Below the pieces are notes generated by a model. That model was not told the DNA's origin and did no database searches. It worked only from the letters and a program-made list of their open reading frames with translations. This document shows positions 43,040 to 52,146 of a stretch of 64,000 nt of DNA, piece by piece. The translations under genes and the position numbers were made by a program. This DNA comes from Sphingomonas_O antarctica (lineage in GTDB: Bacteria > Pseudomonadota > Alphaproteobacteria > Sphingomonadales > Sphingomonadaceae): contig NZ_CBCRXM010000012.1 of assembly GCF_965137005.1 (NCBI RefSeq), positions 1 through 64,000 on the forward strand, written 5' to 3'. Each line of letters starts with the position of its first letter. Position 1 is the first letter of the stretch.

Positions 43040-43959
43040 GCAGTTGGCGCGAACGCCTGTTCGGCGGGTTCAAGAAAACCTCCGAACGGATCACCGAAAA
43101 TCTGGCGACCGCCGTGGTCGCGACATCCGCCACGCTCGATGCGCAGTCGCTGGACGAAGTCGAGGAAGCGCTGATCGCTTCCGACCTCGGCCCGGCCACC
43201 GCCGCGCGGATCCGCGAACGCCTCGCCAACACCAAATTCGAACGCGGCGTCGGTGAAGCCGAAGTCCGCCGCGTCATGGCCGACGAGATCGAACGCGTCC
43301 TCGCGCCGGTCGCCGAGCCGCTCGAAATCACCGCTTTCCCCCGCCCGCACATCATCCTCGTCGTCGGCGTCAACGGGTCGGGGAAGACCACGACCATCGC
43401 CAAGCTCGCGCACCTGCTCCAGGAACAGGATTACAGCATCATGCTCGCGGCCGGGGACACCTTCCGCGCCGCCGCCATCGGTCAGCTCAAGACCTGGGCC
43501 GACCGCATCGGAGTCCCCTTAATCTCCGGCAATCAGGGCGCCGACGCCGCCGGCCTGGTGTGGGACGCGGTCAAGGCCGCGACCGAAGCCGGCGTGGACG
43601 TGCTCATCGTCGATACCGCCGGTCGCCTGCAAAACCGCCGCGAGTTGATGGACGAACTGGCGAAAGTCCGCCGCGTCCTCGGTCGCATCAACCCCGAAGC
43701 GCCGCACGATGTCGTCCTCGTTCTCGACGCCTCGAACGGCCAGAACGCGCTTTCGCAAATCGAGATATTCCGCGAAGTCGCCGGCGTCACCGGCCTCGTC
43801 ATGACCAAGCTCGACGGCTCAGCCCGCGGCGGCGTCCTCGTCGCGGCGGCGGAGAAATTCGGCCTGCCGATCCACGCTGTCGGCGTCGGTGAAACCATCG
43901 ACGACCTCCGCCCGTTCGACCCGCGCGAACTCGCCGAAGCCATCTCAGGAGCGCGTTGA
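43036..43959 (+). CDS. ftsY: SRP receptor FtsY
   Basis: A 307-aa SRP receptor GTPase with the NG domain only, short of the acidic A region found in E. coli. P-loop GVNGSGKTTTIAKLA, DTFRAAAIGQLK, DTAGRLQNRRELM and TKLDGSARGGVL are present. The N-terminus WRERLFGGFKKT is an amphipathic membrane-binding helix. ATG 43036 overlaps mtaB (ATGA); the stop is directly followed by the yciB ATG. Confidence 0.98.
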   Translation: MSSWRERLFGGFKKTSERITENLATAVVATSATLDAQSLDEVEEALIASDLGPATAARIRERLANTKFERGVGEAEVRRVMADEIERVLAPVAEPLEITAFPRPHIILVVGVNGSGKTTTIAKLAHLLQEQDYSIMLAAGDTFRAAAIGQLKTWADRIGVPLISGNQGADAAGLVWDAVKAATEAGVDVLIVDTAGRLQNRRELMDELAKVRRVLGRINPEAPHDVVLVLDASNGQNALSQIEIFREVAGVTGLVMTKLDGSARGGVLVAAAEKFGLPIHAVGVGETIDDLRPFDPRELAEAISGAR

Positions 43960-44535
43960 ATGCCCGATACGAAACCGCGTCCCGCCTGGCTGCCCTTCGC
44001 CATCGATTACGCGCCGCTGATCCTGTTCTTCGTCGTCTACAAGACGGTCGGCGTGTTTGCCGGGACGATGGCGTTCATGCTTGCGATCGTCGCCGCGGTG
44101 CTCGCATCGAAAATTCTGCTCGGCCGCGTGTCGCCGATGCTGTGGCTGTCGGCGATCCTCGTCGTCGGCTTCGGCGCGCTGACGATCTGGTTTCACGACG
44201 AACGGTTTATCCAGATCAAGCCGACGATCATCTATGCCGGCCTCGGCGTGCTGCTGCTGGGCGGAGTCGCGCTGCGCAAGCCGCTGATCAAATACGTCCT
44301 AGAAGCCGGTCTCGACGGGTTGAGCGATCGCGGCTGGCTGCTGCTCAGCCGGAACTGGGGACTGTTCTTCATTACGATGGCGGTGCTCAACGAAATCATG
44401 CGCCACATGCTCAGCTTCGACACTTGGCTGACGCTCAAGGTCTGGGCGCTGATTCCACTGTCATTGGCGTTCGGCGCATCGCAAATTCCGATGATGACGC
44501 GCGAAGGGCTGGCGGTCGCGCCCGACAAGCCTTAG
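43960..44535 (+). CDS. yciB: inner-membrane protein YciB (septation protein A family)
   Basis: A 191-aa protein with five to six membrane helices. The IspA/YciB family pattern includes AIDYAPLILFFVVYK, KPTIIYAGLGVLLLGG, RGWLLLSRNWGLFFITMAVLNE and WLTLKVWALIPL. Proteins of this family affect cell envelope synthesis and septation in enterobacteria. It begins immediately after the ftsY stop (TGAATG). Confidence 0.93.
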   Translation: MPDTKPRPAWLPFAIDYAPLILFFVVYKTVGVFAGTMAFMLAIVAAVLASKILLGRVSPMLWLSAILVVGFGALTIWFHDERFIQIKPTIIYAGLGVLLLGGVALRKPLIKYVLEAGLDGLSDRGWLLLSRNWGLFFITMAVLNEIMRHMLSFDTWLTLKVWALIPLSLAFGASQIPMMTREGLAVAPDKP

Positions 44536-44563
44536 CGCCGTTGCAAATCAACAGGAGACGATC

Positions 44564-45190
44564 ATGGTTCGCAACGCGCTCATCCTCCTCGCCGCGCTCG
44601 CCGTTCCGGCAGTCGCGCAAGCCCCGCAAATGCCAAAGACCGCGCCCGGCGCGCCCGACGCCAAACGCGTTCAGGCCGGGACGTACAAGGTCGATCCCAA
44701 CCACACGCAGGTGCTGTTCGAAATCAACCATCTGGGCTTCAGCGAATATAGCGGCATGTTCGTCGAACCTTCCGGTACCCTGACGCTCGATCCTGCCCAT
44801 CCCGCCGCGGCCAAGGTCGACATCGCCTTCCCCATCGCCAAGGTTCGCACCACCGTCGCCGGTCTCGATGCGCATCTCCAGACACCCGACTTCTTCGATG
44901 CCGCCAAATTCCCCGAAGGCCGCTTCGTCTCGACCAGGATCGTCGCCACGGGCACGACCGCGACGATTTCGGGCGATCTGACCATTCACGGCGTCACCAA
45001 ACCGGTCACGCTCAACGCGCGCTTCATCGGCGCGGGCACGATGGCGATGGGCGGCCCGGCCAAGCTCAACATCGGTTTCCAGGCGACCACGACGATCAAG
45101 CGCAGCGACTGGGGCATGTCGATGGGAATTCCCCTGGTCGGGGACACCGTGAAGCTGACGATCAATGCCGCCTTCGCCAAGGAAGGTTGA
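44564..45190 (+). CDS. YceI-family periplasmic lipocalin-like protein
   Basis: A 208-aa exported protein: signal peptide MVRNALILLAALAVPAVAQA, then the YceI beta barrel with AGTYKVDPNHTQVLFEINH near 35, LQTPDFFDAAKFPEGRF, GDLTIHGVTKPVTL and the C-terminal KRSDWGMSMGIPLVGDTVKL. The family binds isoprenoid or amphiphilic ligands. ATG 44564 with AGGAG upstream. Confidence 0.94.
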   Translation: MVRNALILLAALAVPAVAQAPQMPKTAPGAPDAKRVQAGTYKVDPNHTQVLFEINHLGFSEYSGMFVEPSGTLTLDPAHPAAAKVDIAFPIAKVRTTVAGLDAHLQTPDFFDAAKFPEGRFVSTRIVATGTTATISGDLTIHGVTKPVTLNARFIGAGTMAMGGPAKLNIGFQATTTIKRSDWGMSMGIPLVGDTVKLTINAAFAKEG

Positions 45191-45224
45191 CGCAACAGGT
45201 ACGCCGCATGTGCGTTCGGCGCGC

Positions 45225-45479
45225 ATGACCTTTGTCGATCTTCTGCAATATTATGGCGCCGCGGCGGGCGTGATCGCCGCCGCCGTCGTCAGCCTCGATC
45301 TCGGCCGCCGTCCGACCGGCTGGGCCTTCGTCCTGTTCGTCACGTCCTCAATCGCGCTGATCGCCTGGGGTTTTCTCGGCCCGGATGCCAAAGGGATCGG
45401 CTGGCAGAACATGGTCCTGTTGGTGATCAATGCGATCGGCGTGTATCGCTACCTTGTCCGCAAGGCTCCGCCGCAATAG
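45225..45479 (+). CDS. small membrane protein, unknown
   Basis: An 84-aa protein with two or three hydrophobic helices (YGAAAGVIAAAVVSLDLG, GWAFVLFVTSSIALIAWGFLG, NMVLLVINAIGVYRYL). The layout resembles small transporter-like hypothetical proteins found in sphingomonads. ATG 45225 lies 34 bp after the YceI stop codon, so it is probably in the same transcript. Confidence 0.72.
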   Translation: MTFVDLLQYYGAAAGVIAAAVVSLDLGRRPTGWAFVLFVTSSIALIAWGFLGPDAKGIGWQNMVLLVINAIGVYRYLVRKAPPQ

Positions 45480-45516
45480 GTTTCGCTCCAAAACCAAGAA
45501 TCGGGGATGATTGCCT

Positions 45517-46488
45517 GTGGCGCTACCACCAATTTTCGACACGCTGCGCCTGCCCGTCATCGGCTCACCGCTGTTTATCGTTTCGGGTCCGGAACTGGTC
45601 ATCGCCCAATGCAAGGCGGGCATCGTCGGCAGCTTCCCCGCGCTCAATGCGCGCCCGCAAACCCTGCTCGACGAATGGCTGCACCGCATCACCGAAGAAT
45701 TGTCGGCGTGGAACCGCGATAATCCGGACAAGCCCGCCGCGCCGTTCGCGGTCAACCAGATCGTCCATAAATCGAACGACCGGCTCGAAGCCGATTTGTC
45801 GACTTGCGCCAAATGGCAGGTGCCGATCGTCATCACCTCGCTCGGCGCACGCGAAGATCTCAACACGGCGGTGCACGCCTGGGGCGGCATCACGCTGCAT
45901 GATGTGATCAACAACCGGTTTGCGCACAAGGCGCTGGAAAAGGGCGCCGACGGGCTGATCCCCGTCGCGTCGGGCGCGGGCGGCCATGCCGGCACGCAGT
46001 CGCCGTTCGCGCTGATGACTGAGATTCGCGAGTGGTTCGATGGGCCGGTCGCACTGTCGGGCGCCATCGGTCATGGTCGCTCGGTCCTCGCCGCCCAGGC
46101 TACCGGCGCCGACCTCGCCTATATCGGCAGCGCTTTTATCGCCACGACCGAGGCCAATGCCGATCAGGGTTACAAGGACGGCATCGTCGCGGGTCAGGCC
46201 GCCGACATCGTCTATTCGAACCTGTTCACCGGTGTGCACGGCAACTACCTACGCCAATCGATCGAGGCGGCGGGGCTCGACCCCGAAAACCTGCCCGAGG
46301 GCGACTACAAGACCATGGACTTCGGCGGCGGTAATTCGTCCAAGTCGAAGGCGTGGCGCGACATCTGGGGTTCGGGCCAGGGCATCGGCGCGGTCAAGGC
46401 GAGTCAGACGGTCGCCGAATTCGTCGCGCGCCTGACCGCCGAGTATCGCCAGGCCAAGGCCGATCTCGACGCGAAGTACCGCGACTGA
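45517..46488 (+). CDS. nitronate monooxygenase-family FMN enzyme
   Basis: A 323-aa TIM-barrel flavoprotein of the nitronate monooxygenase/2-nitropropane dioxygenase family. It has VIGSPLFIVSGPELVIAQCK, AGIVGSFPALNAR, the FMN phosphate-binding VASGAGGHAGTQSP, VALSGAIGHG and GADLAYIGSAFIAT. It probably oxidises alkyl nitronates or a related substrate. I choose GTG 45517, since GGGGA is 9 nt upstream; TTG 45511 would add two residues. Confidence 0.92.
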   Translation: MALPPIFDTLRLPVIGSPLFIVSGPELVIAQCKAGIVGSFPALNARPQTLLDEWLHRITEELSAWNRDNPDKPAAPFAVNQIVHKSNDRLEADLSTCAKWQVPIVITSLGAREDLNTAVHAWGGITLHDVINNRFAHKALEKGADGLIPVASGAGGHAGTQSPFALMTEIREWFDGPVALSGAIGHGRSVLAAQATGADLAYIGSAFIATTEANADQGYKDGIVAGQAADIVYSNLFTGVHGNYLRQSIEAAGLDPENLPEGDYKTMDFGGGNSSKSKAWRDIWGSGQGIGAVKASQTVAEFVARLTAEYRQAKADLDAKYRD

Positions 46489-46647
46489 CCGGCCAACATA
46501 AAAGCCTGTCCTACACCCTGCTTCGCTTGATAGGTGTCCGCCGATGTCCTTGACTTCCCTTGTCCGTTCACCTGCCTCACGGACGGTTCGGAGGGGACTT
46601 TGTCGGATGACGGTGTGTCACCTTTGTCACCTTAAAGCGGTTTCAGC

Positions 46648-48144
46648 GTGACCGCCGCCGATCTGCTGGCCTGCGATCTCGCGAATCACGCGGACATCGT
46701 CGCCGCACATGCGGTCGAACAGCCGGACACTATCGCCATCGTCGATGCCGAACGCCGGGTCAGCTGGCGCGATTTCGACGCCTTGGTCGATGCCACAGCC
46801 GCCCGTCTCCAGTCCGAAGGCGTCGGCCCCGGCGATAATGTCGCCATCTGCGGCTACAATTCGGTCGCCTATGCGGCAGTGTTCATCGCCGCGCTTCGCA
46901 TCGGCGCCGCCGCCGCCCCACTGACCAGCTCGGCGAGCCGCGAATCGCTCGGCCAGATGCTCCGCGACAGCGCGGCGTCGCATCTGTTCGCCGATACGTC
47001 GTTCGAAATCCCCCTCCCCGTCGGCATCACGCGCGTCGATCTCGCGACGCTAGATGGCTGGGGCGCCGGCAAACCCACACCCGTCACCGTCAGCCCGTCC
47101 GATCCATTCAACATCATCTATTCCTCGGGCACCACCGGCACGCCCAAGGGCATCGTCCAGAGCCACGCGATGCGCTGGGCGTATCTTCGGCGGATCATGC
47201 CACTTGGCTATGCGGCGGACAGCGTCACGATCAACGCCACCCCGCTTTACTCGAACACGACTTTGGTCAGCTTCCTGCCACAACTCGCCGCCGGTGGCCG
47301 CTGCGTCCTGATGCGCAAATTCGACGCACGCGGTTTCCTCGAACTCGCGCAAGCCGAACGCGCGACGCACACCATGCTCGTGCCAGTGCAGTACCGCCGG
47401 ATCATGGCGCTGCCCGATTTCGACAGTTTCGACCTGTCGTCGTTCCGGCTCAAGAGCAGCACCAGCTCTCCTTTCGATCCCGCGCTGAAAGGCGATGTGC
47501 TCAAACGCTGGCCCGGCGGCCTCGTCGACAGCTACGGGATGACCGAGGGCGGCGCATCGACCATCCTCATCGCGCATCTACACCCCGAAAAGCTGCATAC
47601 GGTTGGAAAGGTCGCCGAAGGATCCGAAATCCGCCTGATCGACGAAGACGGCGTCGAAGTGCCGCCCGGCGAAACAGGCGAAATCGTCGAACGCGGGCCG
47701 ATGATGATGACCGGCTATCGCAACCGCGCCGAAGCGACGGCGGAGGCCATGTGGACCAGCCCCGAGGGCAACCGTTACATGCGTCAGGGTGACGTCGGTC
47801 GCTTCGACGCGGACGGCTTTCTGATCCTGATGGACCGCCGCAAGGACGTCATCATCTCGGGCGGCTTCAACATCTATCCCAGCGACCTCGAGGCGGAATT
47901 GCTCGCCGAACGCGGCGTCATCGAGGCCGCCGTCGTCGCCGCGCCCAGCGCCGATTGGGGCGAAACCCCCGCCGCCTTCGTCGTGCTGGCCGACGGTACG
48001 GACCCGCAAGCCGTGCTGGCCGCCGCCAATGCGCGCCTGGGTCGAACCCAGCGCATCACCTCGATCCACACAGCCGACCGCTTGCCGCGCAGTGACATCG
48101 GCAAGGTTCTCAAGCGCGAATTGCGCGACCGTCTCACCGCCTGA
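46648..48144 (+). CDS. AMP-dependent acyl-CoA synthetase/ligase
   Basis: A 498-aa class I adenylate-forming enzyme. It has the ATP-binding loop YSSGTTGTPKGIVQSH near 155, the A5-like motif VDSYGMTEGG, the A7 motif QGDVGRFDADGFL, RRKDVIISGGFNIYPSDLE, and the catalytic Lys in RSDIGKVLKRELR at the C-terminus. It probably activates a fatty or aromatic acid to its CoA thioester. The start is GTG 46648. No beta-oxidation genes are adjacent. The 159-bp gap before it shows no clear feature. Confidence 0.92.
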   Translation: MTAADLLACDLANHADIVAAHAVEQPDTIAIVDAERRVSWRDFDALVDATAARLQSEGVGPGDNVAICGYNSVAYAAVFIAALRIGAAAAPLTSSASRESLGQMLRDSAASHLFADTSFEIPLPVGITRVDLATLDGWGAGKPTPVTVSPSDPFNIIYSSGTTGTPKGIVQSHAMRWAYLRRIMPLGYAADSVTINATPLYSNTTLVSFLPQLAAGGRCVLMRKFDARGFLELAQAERATHTMLVPVQYRRIMALPDFDSFDLSSFRLKSSTSSPFDPALKGDVLKRWPGGLVDSYGMTEGGASTILIAHLHPEKLHTVGKVAEGSEIRLIDEDGVEVPPGETGEIVERGPMMMTGYRNRAEATAEAMWTSPEGNRYMRQGDVGRFDADGFLILMDRRKDVIISGGFNIYPSDLEAELLAERGVIEAAVVAAPSADWGETPAAFVVLADGTDPQAVLAAANARLGRTQRITSIHTADRLPRSDIGKVLKRELRDRLTA

Positions 48145-48230
48145 AATGTTCGCTCCCCGGCTCGCGGATGGTGGATAAGTTTTTAACCTGACCTCGCGCA
48201 CAAGACATTATTGGGCAGCGCAGGTCTTAC

Positions 48231-48635
48231 ATGATTCTCAACGCGTTTCGTAAGGTCGATGAGGATCAGGCGCGGGCACAGGCACGCGTCGATGCGATTG
48301 TATCCGCCGCGCGCGCCAAATCGGCCGCAGCCGAAGCCCCCAAACGCAACGTCTATCGCGCGCCCGAACAGCTGCCCTTGGTCCCGAGCTTGGACCCGCT
48401 CGATCAGCGCATCCAGGAAGAACTCGCGCACACCCGCCGCATGGTTGAAGCCTTGGGTGATGAATTGTCCAACGATCCGATCCTGTTGATGCGGTATCAG
48501 ACGTCGTTGCAGAGCATCGACTTGATGGCTCAAATTCTCGGTCACCTCGCCTGTGTGATCGGTTCGGAAGACCGCGATGAAGCGATCGACCGCATCGGCA
48601 TGGCCAGTCTGAAAGCCCGGCTGAAACGGAGCTGA
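48231..48635 (+). CDS. hypothetical protein, helical
   Basis: A 134-aa cytoplasmic protein, predicted largely alpha-helical: a charged N-terminal helix (FRKVDEDQARAQARVDAIVS), a Pro-rich linker, then a second helical half (HTRRMVEALGDELSNDPILL, SLQSIDLMAQILGHLACVIG). It contains no recognised motif. A weak AGGT precedes ATG 48231. It converges with the downstream phosphoesterase gene, whose 3' end is 10 bp away. Confidence 0.7.
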   Translation: MILNAFRKVDEDQARAQARVDAIVSAARAKSAAAEAPKRNVYRAPEQLPLVPSLDPLDQRIQEELAHTRRMVEALGDELSNDPILLMRYQTSLQSIDLMAQILGHLACVIGSEDRDEAIDRIGMASLKARLKRS

Positions 48636-48645
48636 CGACTATTCG

Positions 48646-49506
48646 TTAGCCTACTGGTCGCTCGGCTAACAAACTCCGCACCAGCGGTTGCATGCGTTCG
48701 TCGAATCTTGCCAGGACGACGTGGTCGTCTGCCGTTTCGAACAGTGTCACCAACTGCGCACCGTTCCAGCGGTGCAGCGCGTACGCCGGCGGGTCGGCGA
48801 CGATCATTGGGCGCTGGTCGGGCTGGTCGGCATCGATCGGTGCAAGTTCGAGCGCCACTTGTGGCGCCGTCGAAGCACAGATCGCGACCGTGATTCCTTC
48901 CCATTGGGCGGTAACCGACCGATGGAGGTGCCCGCAGATGATCCCGCGCACCTGGTCGTGCCCGGCGATGGTGGCAGCGAATGTTTCGACCCAATCCTCG
49001 CGCGGATCGGTGTTCATCCACTCGATGCCGGCCTCGACCGGCGGGTGGTGCATGACGATAATCGTCGGCGTATCGGGCGCTTCGGCCAACCGGGCGGTCA
49101 GCCAGGCGGCCCGCGCGGTGCAGAATCCGCCGCCGTGGCGCCCGTCCTCCAGCGTATCGATCACCACCAGCCGGAGCCCCGCGACGTCATGCACATAGTG
49201 CACGAAGTCGCCGTCACCGAGTTCGGGAAACACGCTCGCGAAATTGGTGCGATCGTCGTGATTGCCCATGCAATACAGCACCGGGAATGGCAGTCCGCCG
49301 AATGCTTCGCGCACCACGGCGTAGCTTTCGGCATCGCCACGATCGACCAGATCGCCCGTTGCCAGCAACAAGTCGGGCAGCGGCGTCATCCGCGTCAGCG
49401 CGCCCAGCGTCGCATCGAGCCGCTGGCGGTTGAATTCGTCGGCATTGCCGGGGTCGAACCCCAGATGAATGTCGGTGACCTGTGCGATCACCAAAGGGGC
49501 GGTCAT
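48646..49506 (-). CDS. CpdA-like metallophosphoesterase
   Basis: A 286-aa calcineurin-fold phosphoesterase with all class III cyclic nucleotide phosphodiesterase motifs: VTDIHLG at 10-16, LLATGDLVDRG, CMGNHDDR, VMHHPP and CGHLHRS. These bind a dinuclear metal centre, and the D-x-H...G-D...G-N-H-D...H...G-H-x-H series is that of CpdA-type 3',5'-cAMP phosphodiesterases. It overlaps the decaheme cytochrome gene by 4 nt, so it is the last gene of the redox operon. That context points to local control of the cyclic nucleotide sensed by the operon's first product. ATG 49506. Confidence 0.9.
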   Translation of the reverse strand: MTAPLVIAQVTDIHLGFDPGNADEFNRQRLDATLGALTRMTPLPDLLLATGDLVDRGDAESYAVVREAFGGLPFPVLYCMGNHDDRTNFASVFPELGDGDFVHYVHDVAGLRLVVIDTLEDGRHGGGFCTARAAWLTARLAEAPDTPTIIVMHHPPVEAGIEWMNTDPREDWVETFAATIAGHDQVRGIICGHLHRSVTAQWEGITVAICASTAPQVALELAPIDADQPDQRPMIVADPPAYALHRWNGAQLVTLFETADDHVVLARFDERMQPLVRSLLAERPVG

Positions 49507-51269
49507 CGCTGCAACGCCGCGCCGGCGCGCCTCATGGCCGGTCGGTCACGCCGCCCCGCGATCGGTCGCCACGGCTGTGCTGGGCCCGCGTGATAGCTGT
49601 GGCACAGCGCACAGGTGCTCGGCACCGCCGCGTGACTGTTTTCGCCGCCATGGCAATCGCGACAGCCTTTGCCGTTCACACCCTTGTCGAGCGCGGGGAT
49701 GAGCAAGGCATTCGCATCGTTGCTGGCCTTGGCGCCGGCGTGACAGGTGACACACGTCTCCGTCGCGTGCGCCTTATGGTCGAACCAGCCGTTCTTCAGG
49801 TATCGCGAGGGTTGAAACACCGGGCGGATATGCCAGCCATTCGTTGACGAACTACCTGTACGGTCGATGACATGGCAGTCGAAACACGCGCCGCCTTTGA
49901 CAAACGGTGCATCGACGCCGCGGCCATAGCTCGGTCCATAGCCGCCTGCGCTGCCCGCAAAGCCGGGGACGCGGCGTCCGGCGATCGTTCCGGCGATCGG
50001 CGCGCCGGATCCGCCCCACGCACGCAGATCGGCCACGACCAAGGCAGGATCGCCATGCCTCAAGGTGCGAACGGTTCCGCCGATGCGTTCGAACGCCAGG
50101 CTGTGACACCCCTGGCAATCGAGCTCCATTTCGACCTTGCCGAAACTGACGCCATCATCCGATTTATGGTGACAGCTGGCGCACTCCAGCGCCTTGCCGT
50201 CGGTGGAAATCGCCATGCGCGCGACGCCATTGGTCGTGCTCATATGCAGCGCGTGCGGGAACTTCAGCCCGTTATCTTCCCGCTTCGCACTTGCGTCCGT
50301 CAGCCGTGCCAGCATTACGCGATCCCCCTGCCACCCCATAGATACGGTGGGGCGCAGATTTGGATGATCCGTCGCGAAATCTCCGGCATTGGCCAGCTTG
50401 GTATCGGGGAGCCGGTCTTTCATCGTCGCATGGCAATCGGTGCAGAAATTCTGCGCGGTCGCCGCCATGGGACCTGCGCCCTGATGCTCTTGATGGCAAT
50501 CGACGCAGCGTTGCCCGGTCGGATAGCCGAAACTGTGCTTCACGCCGTTCTGGAAGCGCGCAAATCCGCCCGGCGGGGCCATTGCCGCGACCTGCCGCTT
50601 CGGATCGGCATGATCGTGAACGCTGGTGTGACAGGCGATGCACTTCGCATCCTGAACGGGCTCGAACGGCTTGGCGTGACAGGACTGGCAATCCTTCTCC
50701 AGTCCGTGATGCGCGGTGCTCAGCGGCCCGGCATTCCATTGCTTGTCGGCATAGACCGCTTCGGGCCGCGCCTTGGCGCCTTCCCATTTGGCGAAAGTCA
50801 CGATCGGCCAGGCCAGACACGCCGCCAGAATCAGGAGCACGAACCCCCAAGCGCTGATCCGTTTGCCCGGCAATTTGCCACGCAGCGAAAACGCCGTGCC
50901 ATCCTCGTCCGCGCGCGCTTCGGCAACCGATCCGACCTTGGCCACCGTCACGACCGGTGTTCCGTCTTCCTCGGACAGCGTCAGGACGTGGCTGCCGAAA
51001 CGCAATTCGCTGCCATGCGCCGGATTGAGCACCGCGTGTGTCGTCGCGCGGCCATCGACCCCGAACCCCAGCCCACTGCTGCTCTCCGCCACCACGCTCG
51101 CGCCCTGCCGGATCAGCGTGGCGTGAAACGGATCGACCGCGAGGTCGGGTAGATGCACGCGGTTCGACGCGTCGCGCCCGATCGTCAGGCGGCTGTCGTC
51201 GATCGGTGCGGACCGGACGATATCACGGCCGTCGGCGGTGCGCGCGATGGTGCGAAGGATGAAGCTCAC
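49503..51269 (-). CDS. FHA domain - membrane helix - decaheme cytochrome c fusion
   Basis: A 588-aa protein of unusual design. Residues 1-105 form an FHA-like domain (TIGRD at 29-33, SNR 35-37, FHATL 48-52), the phosphothreonine-binding fold. A single membrane helix follows (about 138-160, after KR), then a large exported region with ten CXXCH heme c sites: CQSCH, CIACH, CVDCH, CTDCH, CASCH, CQGCH, CFDCH, CVTCH, CRDCH and CALCH. The expected topology is FHA in the cytoplasm and hemes in the periplasm. I start at GTG 51269, 4 bp past the cytochrome b gene stop; ATG 51302 is an alternative. The FHA motif has FH preceded by DP rather than the usual S-R. Confidence 0.88.
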   Translation of the reverse strand: MSFILRTIARTADGRDIVRSAPIDDSRLTIGRDASNRVHLPDLAVDPFHATLIRQGASVVAESSSGLGFGVDGRATTHAVLNPAHGSELRFGSHVLTLSEEDGTPVVTVAKVGSVAEARADEDGTAFSLRGKLPGKRISAWGFVLLILAACLAWPIVTFAKWEGAKARPEAVYADKQWNAGPLSTAHHGLEKDCQSCHAKPFEPVQDAKCIACHTSVHDHADPKRQVAAMAPPGGFARFQNGVKHSFGYPTGQRCVDCHQEHQGAGPMAATAQNFCTDCHATMKDRLPDTKLANAGDFATDHPNLRPTVSMGWQGDRVMLARLTDASAKREDNGLKFPHALHMSTTNGVARMAISTDGKALECASCHHKSDDGVSFGKVEMELDCQGCHSLAFERIGGTVRTLRHGDPALVVADLRAWGGSGAPIAGTIAGRRVPGFAGSAGGYGPSYGRGVDAPFVKGGACFDCHVIDRTGSSSTNGWHIRPVFQPSRYLKNGWFDHKAHATETCVTCHAGAKASNDANALLIPALDKGVNGKGCRDCHGGENSHAAVPSTCALCHSYHAGPAQPWRPIAGRRDRPAMRRAGAALQR

Positions 51270-51273
51270 TTGC

Positions 51274-52146
51274 TCACCAGAAGAAGAACACCGCGACGAC
51301 ATGCGCCGCAACCGCCGCGATGGTCGCAAAGGTCAGCGGCACGTGCACGTAAAGCCAGATTTCGAGCAACGCCTTCAATCGCATGTGACGCCGCATTCGC
51401 GCCAGCAGCGCCTGCTTCTTTTCGAGCAAGGCATCGACGCGTTCCAGCGGATCGTCGCCCATATCGGCGCGGCTGCCGGTCAGCCGGCGGATCGCCGCCT
51501 GCGCCGCTTCGGTACGACAGCGCGGATATTGGCCCGACAGGCGGTTGACGAAGCTGCCGGCGAAAGGATCCTCGTCGATGCTCGCCAGCACCCATGCGGC
51601 GGTTTCGTGATCGAGCGGTTGCGCCGCGGCGTCGAGCTGACGGTCGATGGCGCGCAACGCCTCCAGCATCTGCGCCTCGGTTGTCTCGCCACGATTGGCC
51701 GACATGCGCGATGGGATCGTCTGATACATCGTGACCCCGAACAGGCCCGACAGGATCACCACCATCATCAACGCATAAGCCAGCGTGTGCAGGTTCCAGC
51801 CGAAATCGAACGCCGTATGCAGCGTCACGACGACGATCAGGCTCAGCCCCAGCCAGACATGCGCCGATGTCCAACCTTTCAGTGACCAACGTCCGCGCGT
51901 CATCGCACGCTTGCGGACGCCAAGTGCCGTCAGCCACAGAATCAGGCCCGCCGACGCGGTGCCGCTGATATAGCCAAACGCGGTCCCACCCGATGAATGC
52001 GGCGCGGGATCGGCGATATAGAGCATCAGCGCGATCAGGCAGATCGTCCCCGCGACCTTTGCCCATAACGCCTTGGTCAGATAGCCCTGATGCCCCTCGC
52101 CCGCGCGAACGCGAACGCGGCCAGTCTGGGTCGCGCGCGTCGGCAT
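51274..52146 (-). CDS. di-heme cytochrome b-like membrane protein
   Basis: A 290-aa protein with about five membrane helices (near 24-44, 54-76, 94-113, 120-141 and 266-290) and a cytoplasmic helical insert (about 150-260). His96 and His110 in SAHVWLGLSLIVVVTLHTAF, and His268 and His282 in the last helix (YVHVPLTFATIAAVAAHVV), give two His-x13-His pairs. That spacing ligates two stacked b hemes in cytochrome b-type and ferric-reductase-type proteins. It would carry electrons across the membrane from the flavoprotein/ferredoxin to the decaheme protein. ATG 52146 overlaps the upstream stop (TGATG). Confidence 0.82.
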   Translation of the reverse strand: MPTRATQTGRVRVRAGEGHQGYLTKALWAKVAGTICLIALMLYIADPAPHSSGGTAFGYISGTASAGLILWLTALGVRKRAMTRGRWSLKGWTSAHVWLGLSLIVVVTLHTAFDFGWNLHTLAYALMMVVILSGLFGVTMYQTIPSRMSANRGETTEAQMLEALRAIDRQLDAAAQPLDHETAAWVLASIDEDPFAGSFVNRLSGQYPRCRTEAAQAAIRRLTGSRADMGDDPLERVDALLEKKQALLARMRRHMRLKALLEIWLYVHVPLTFATIAAVAAHVVAVFFFW

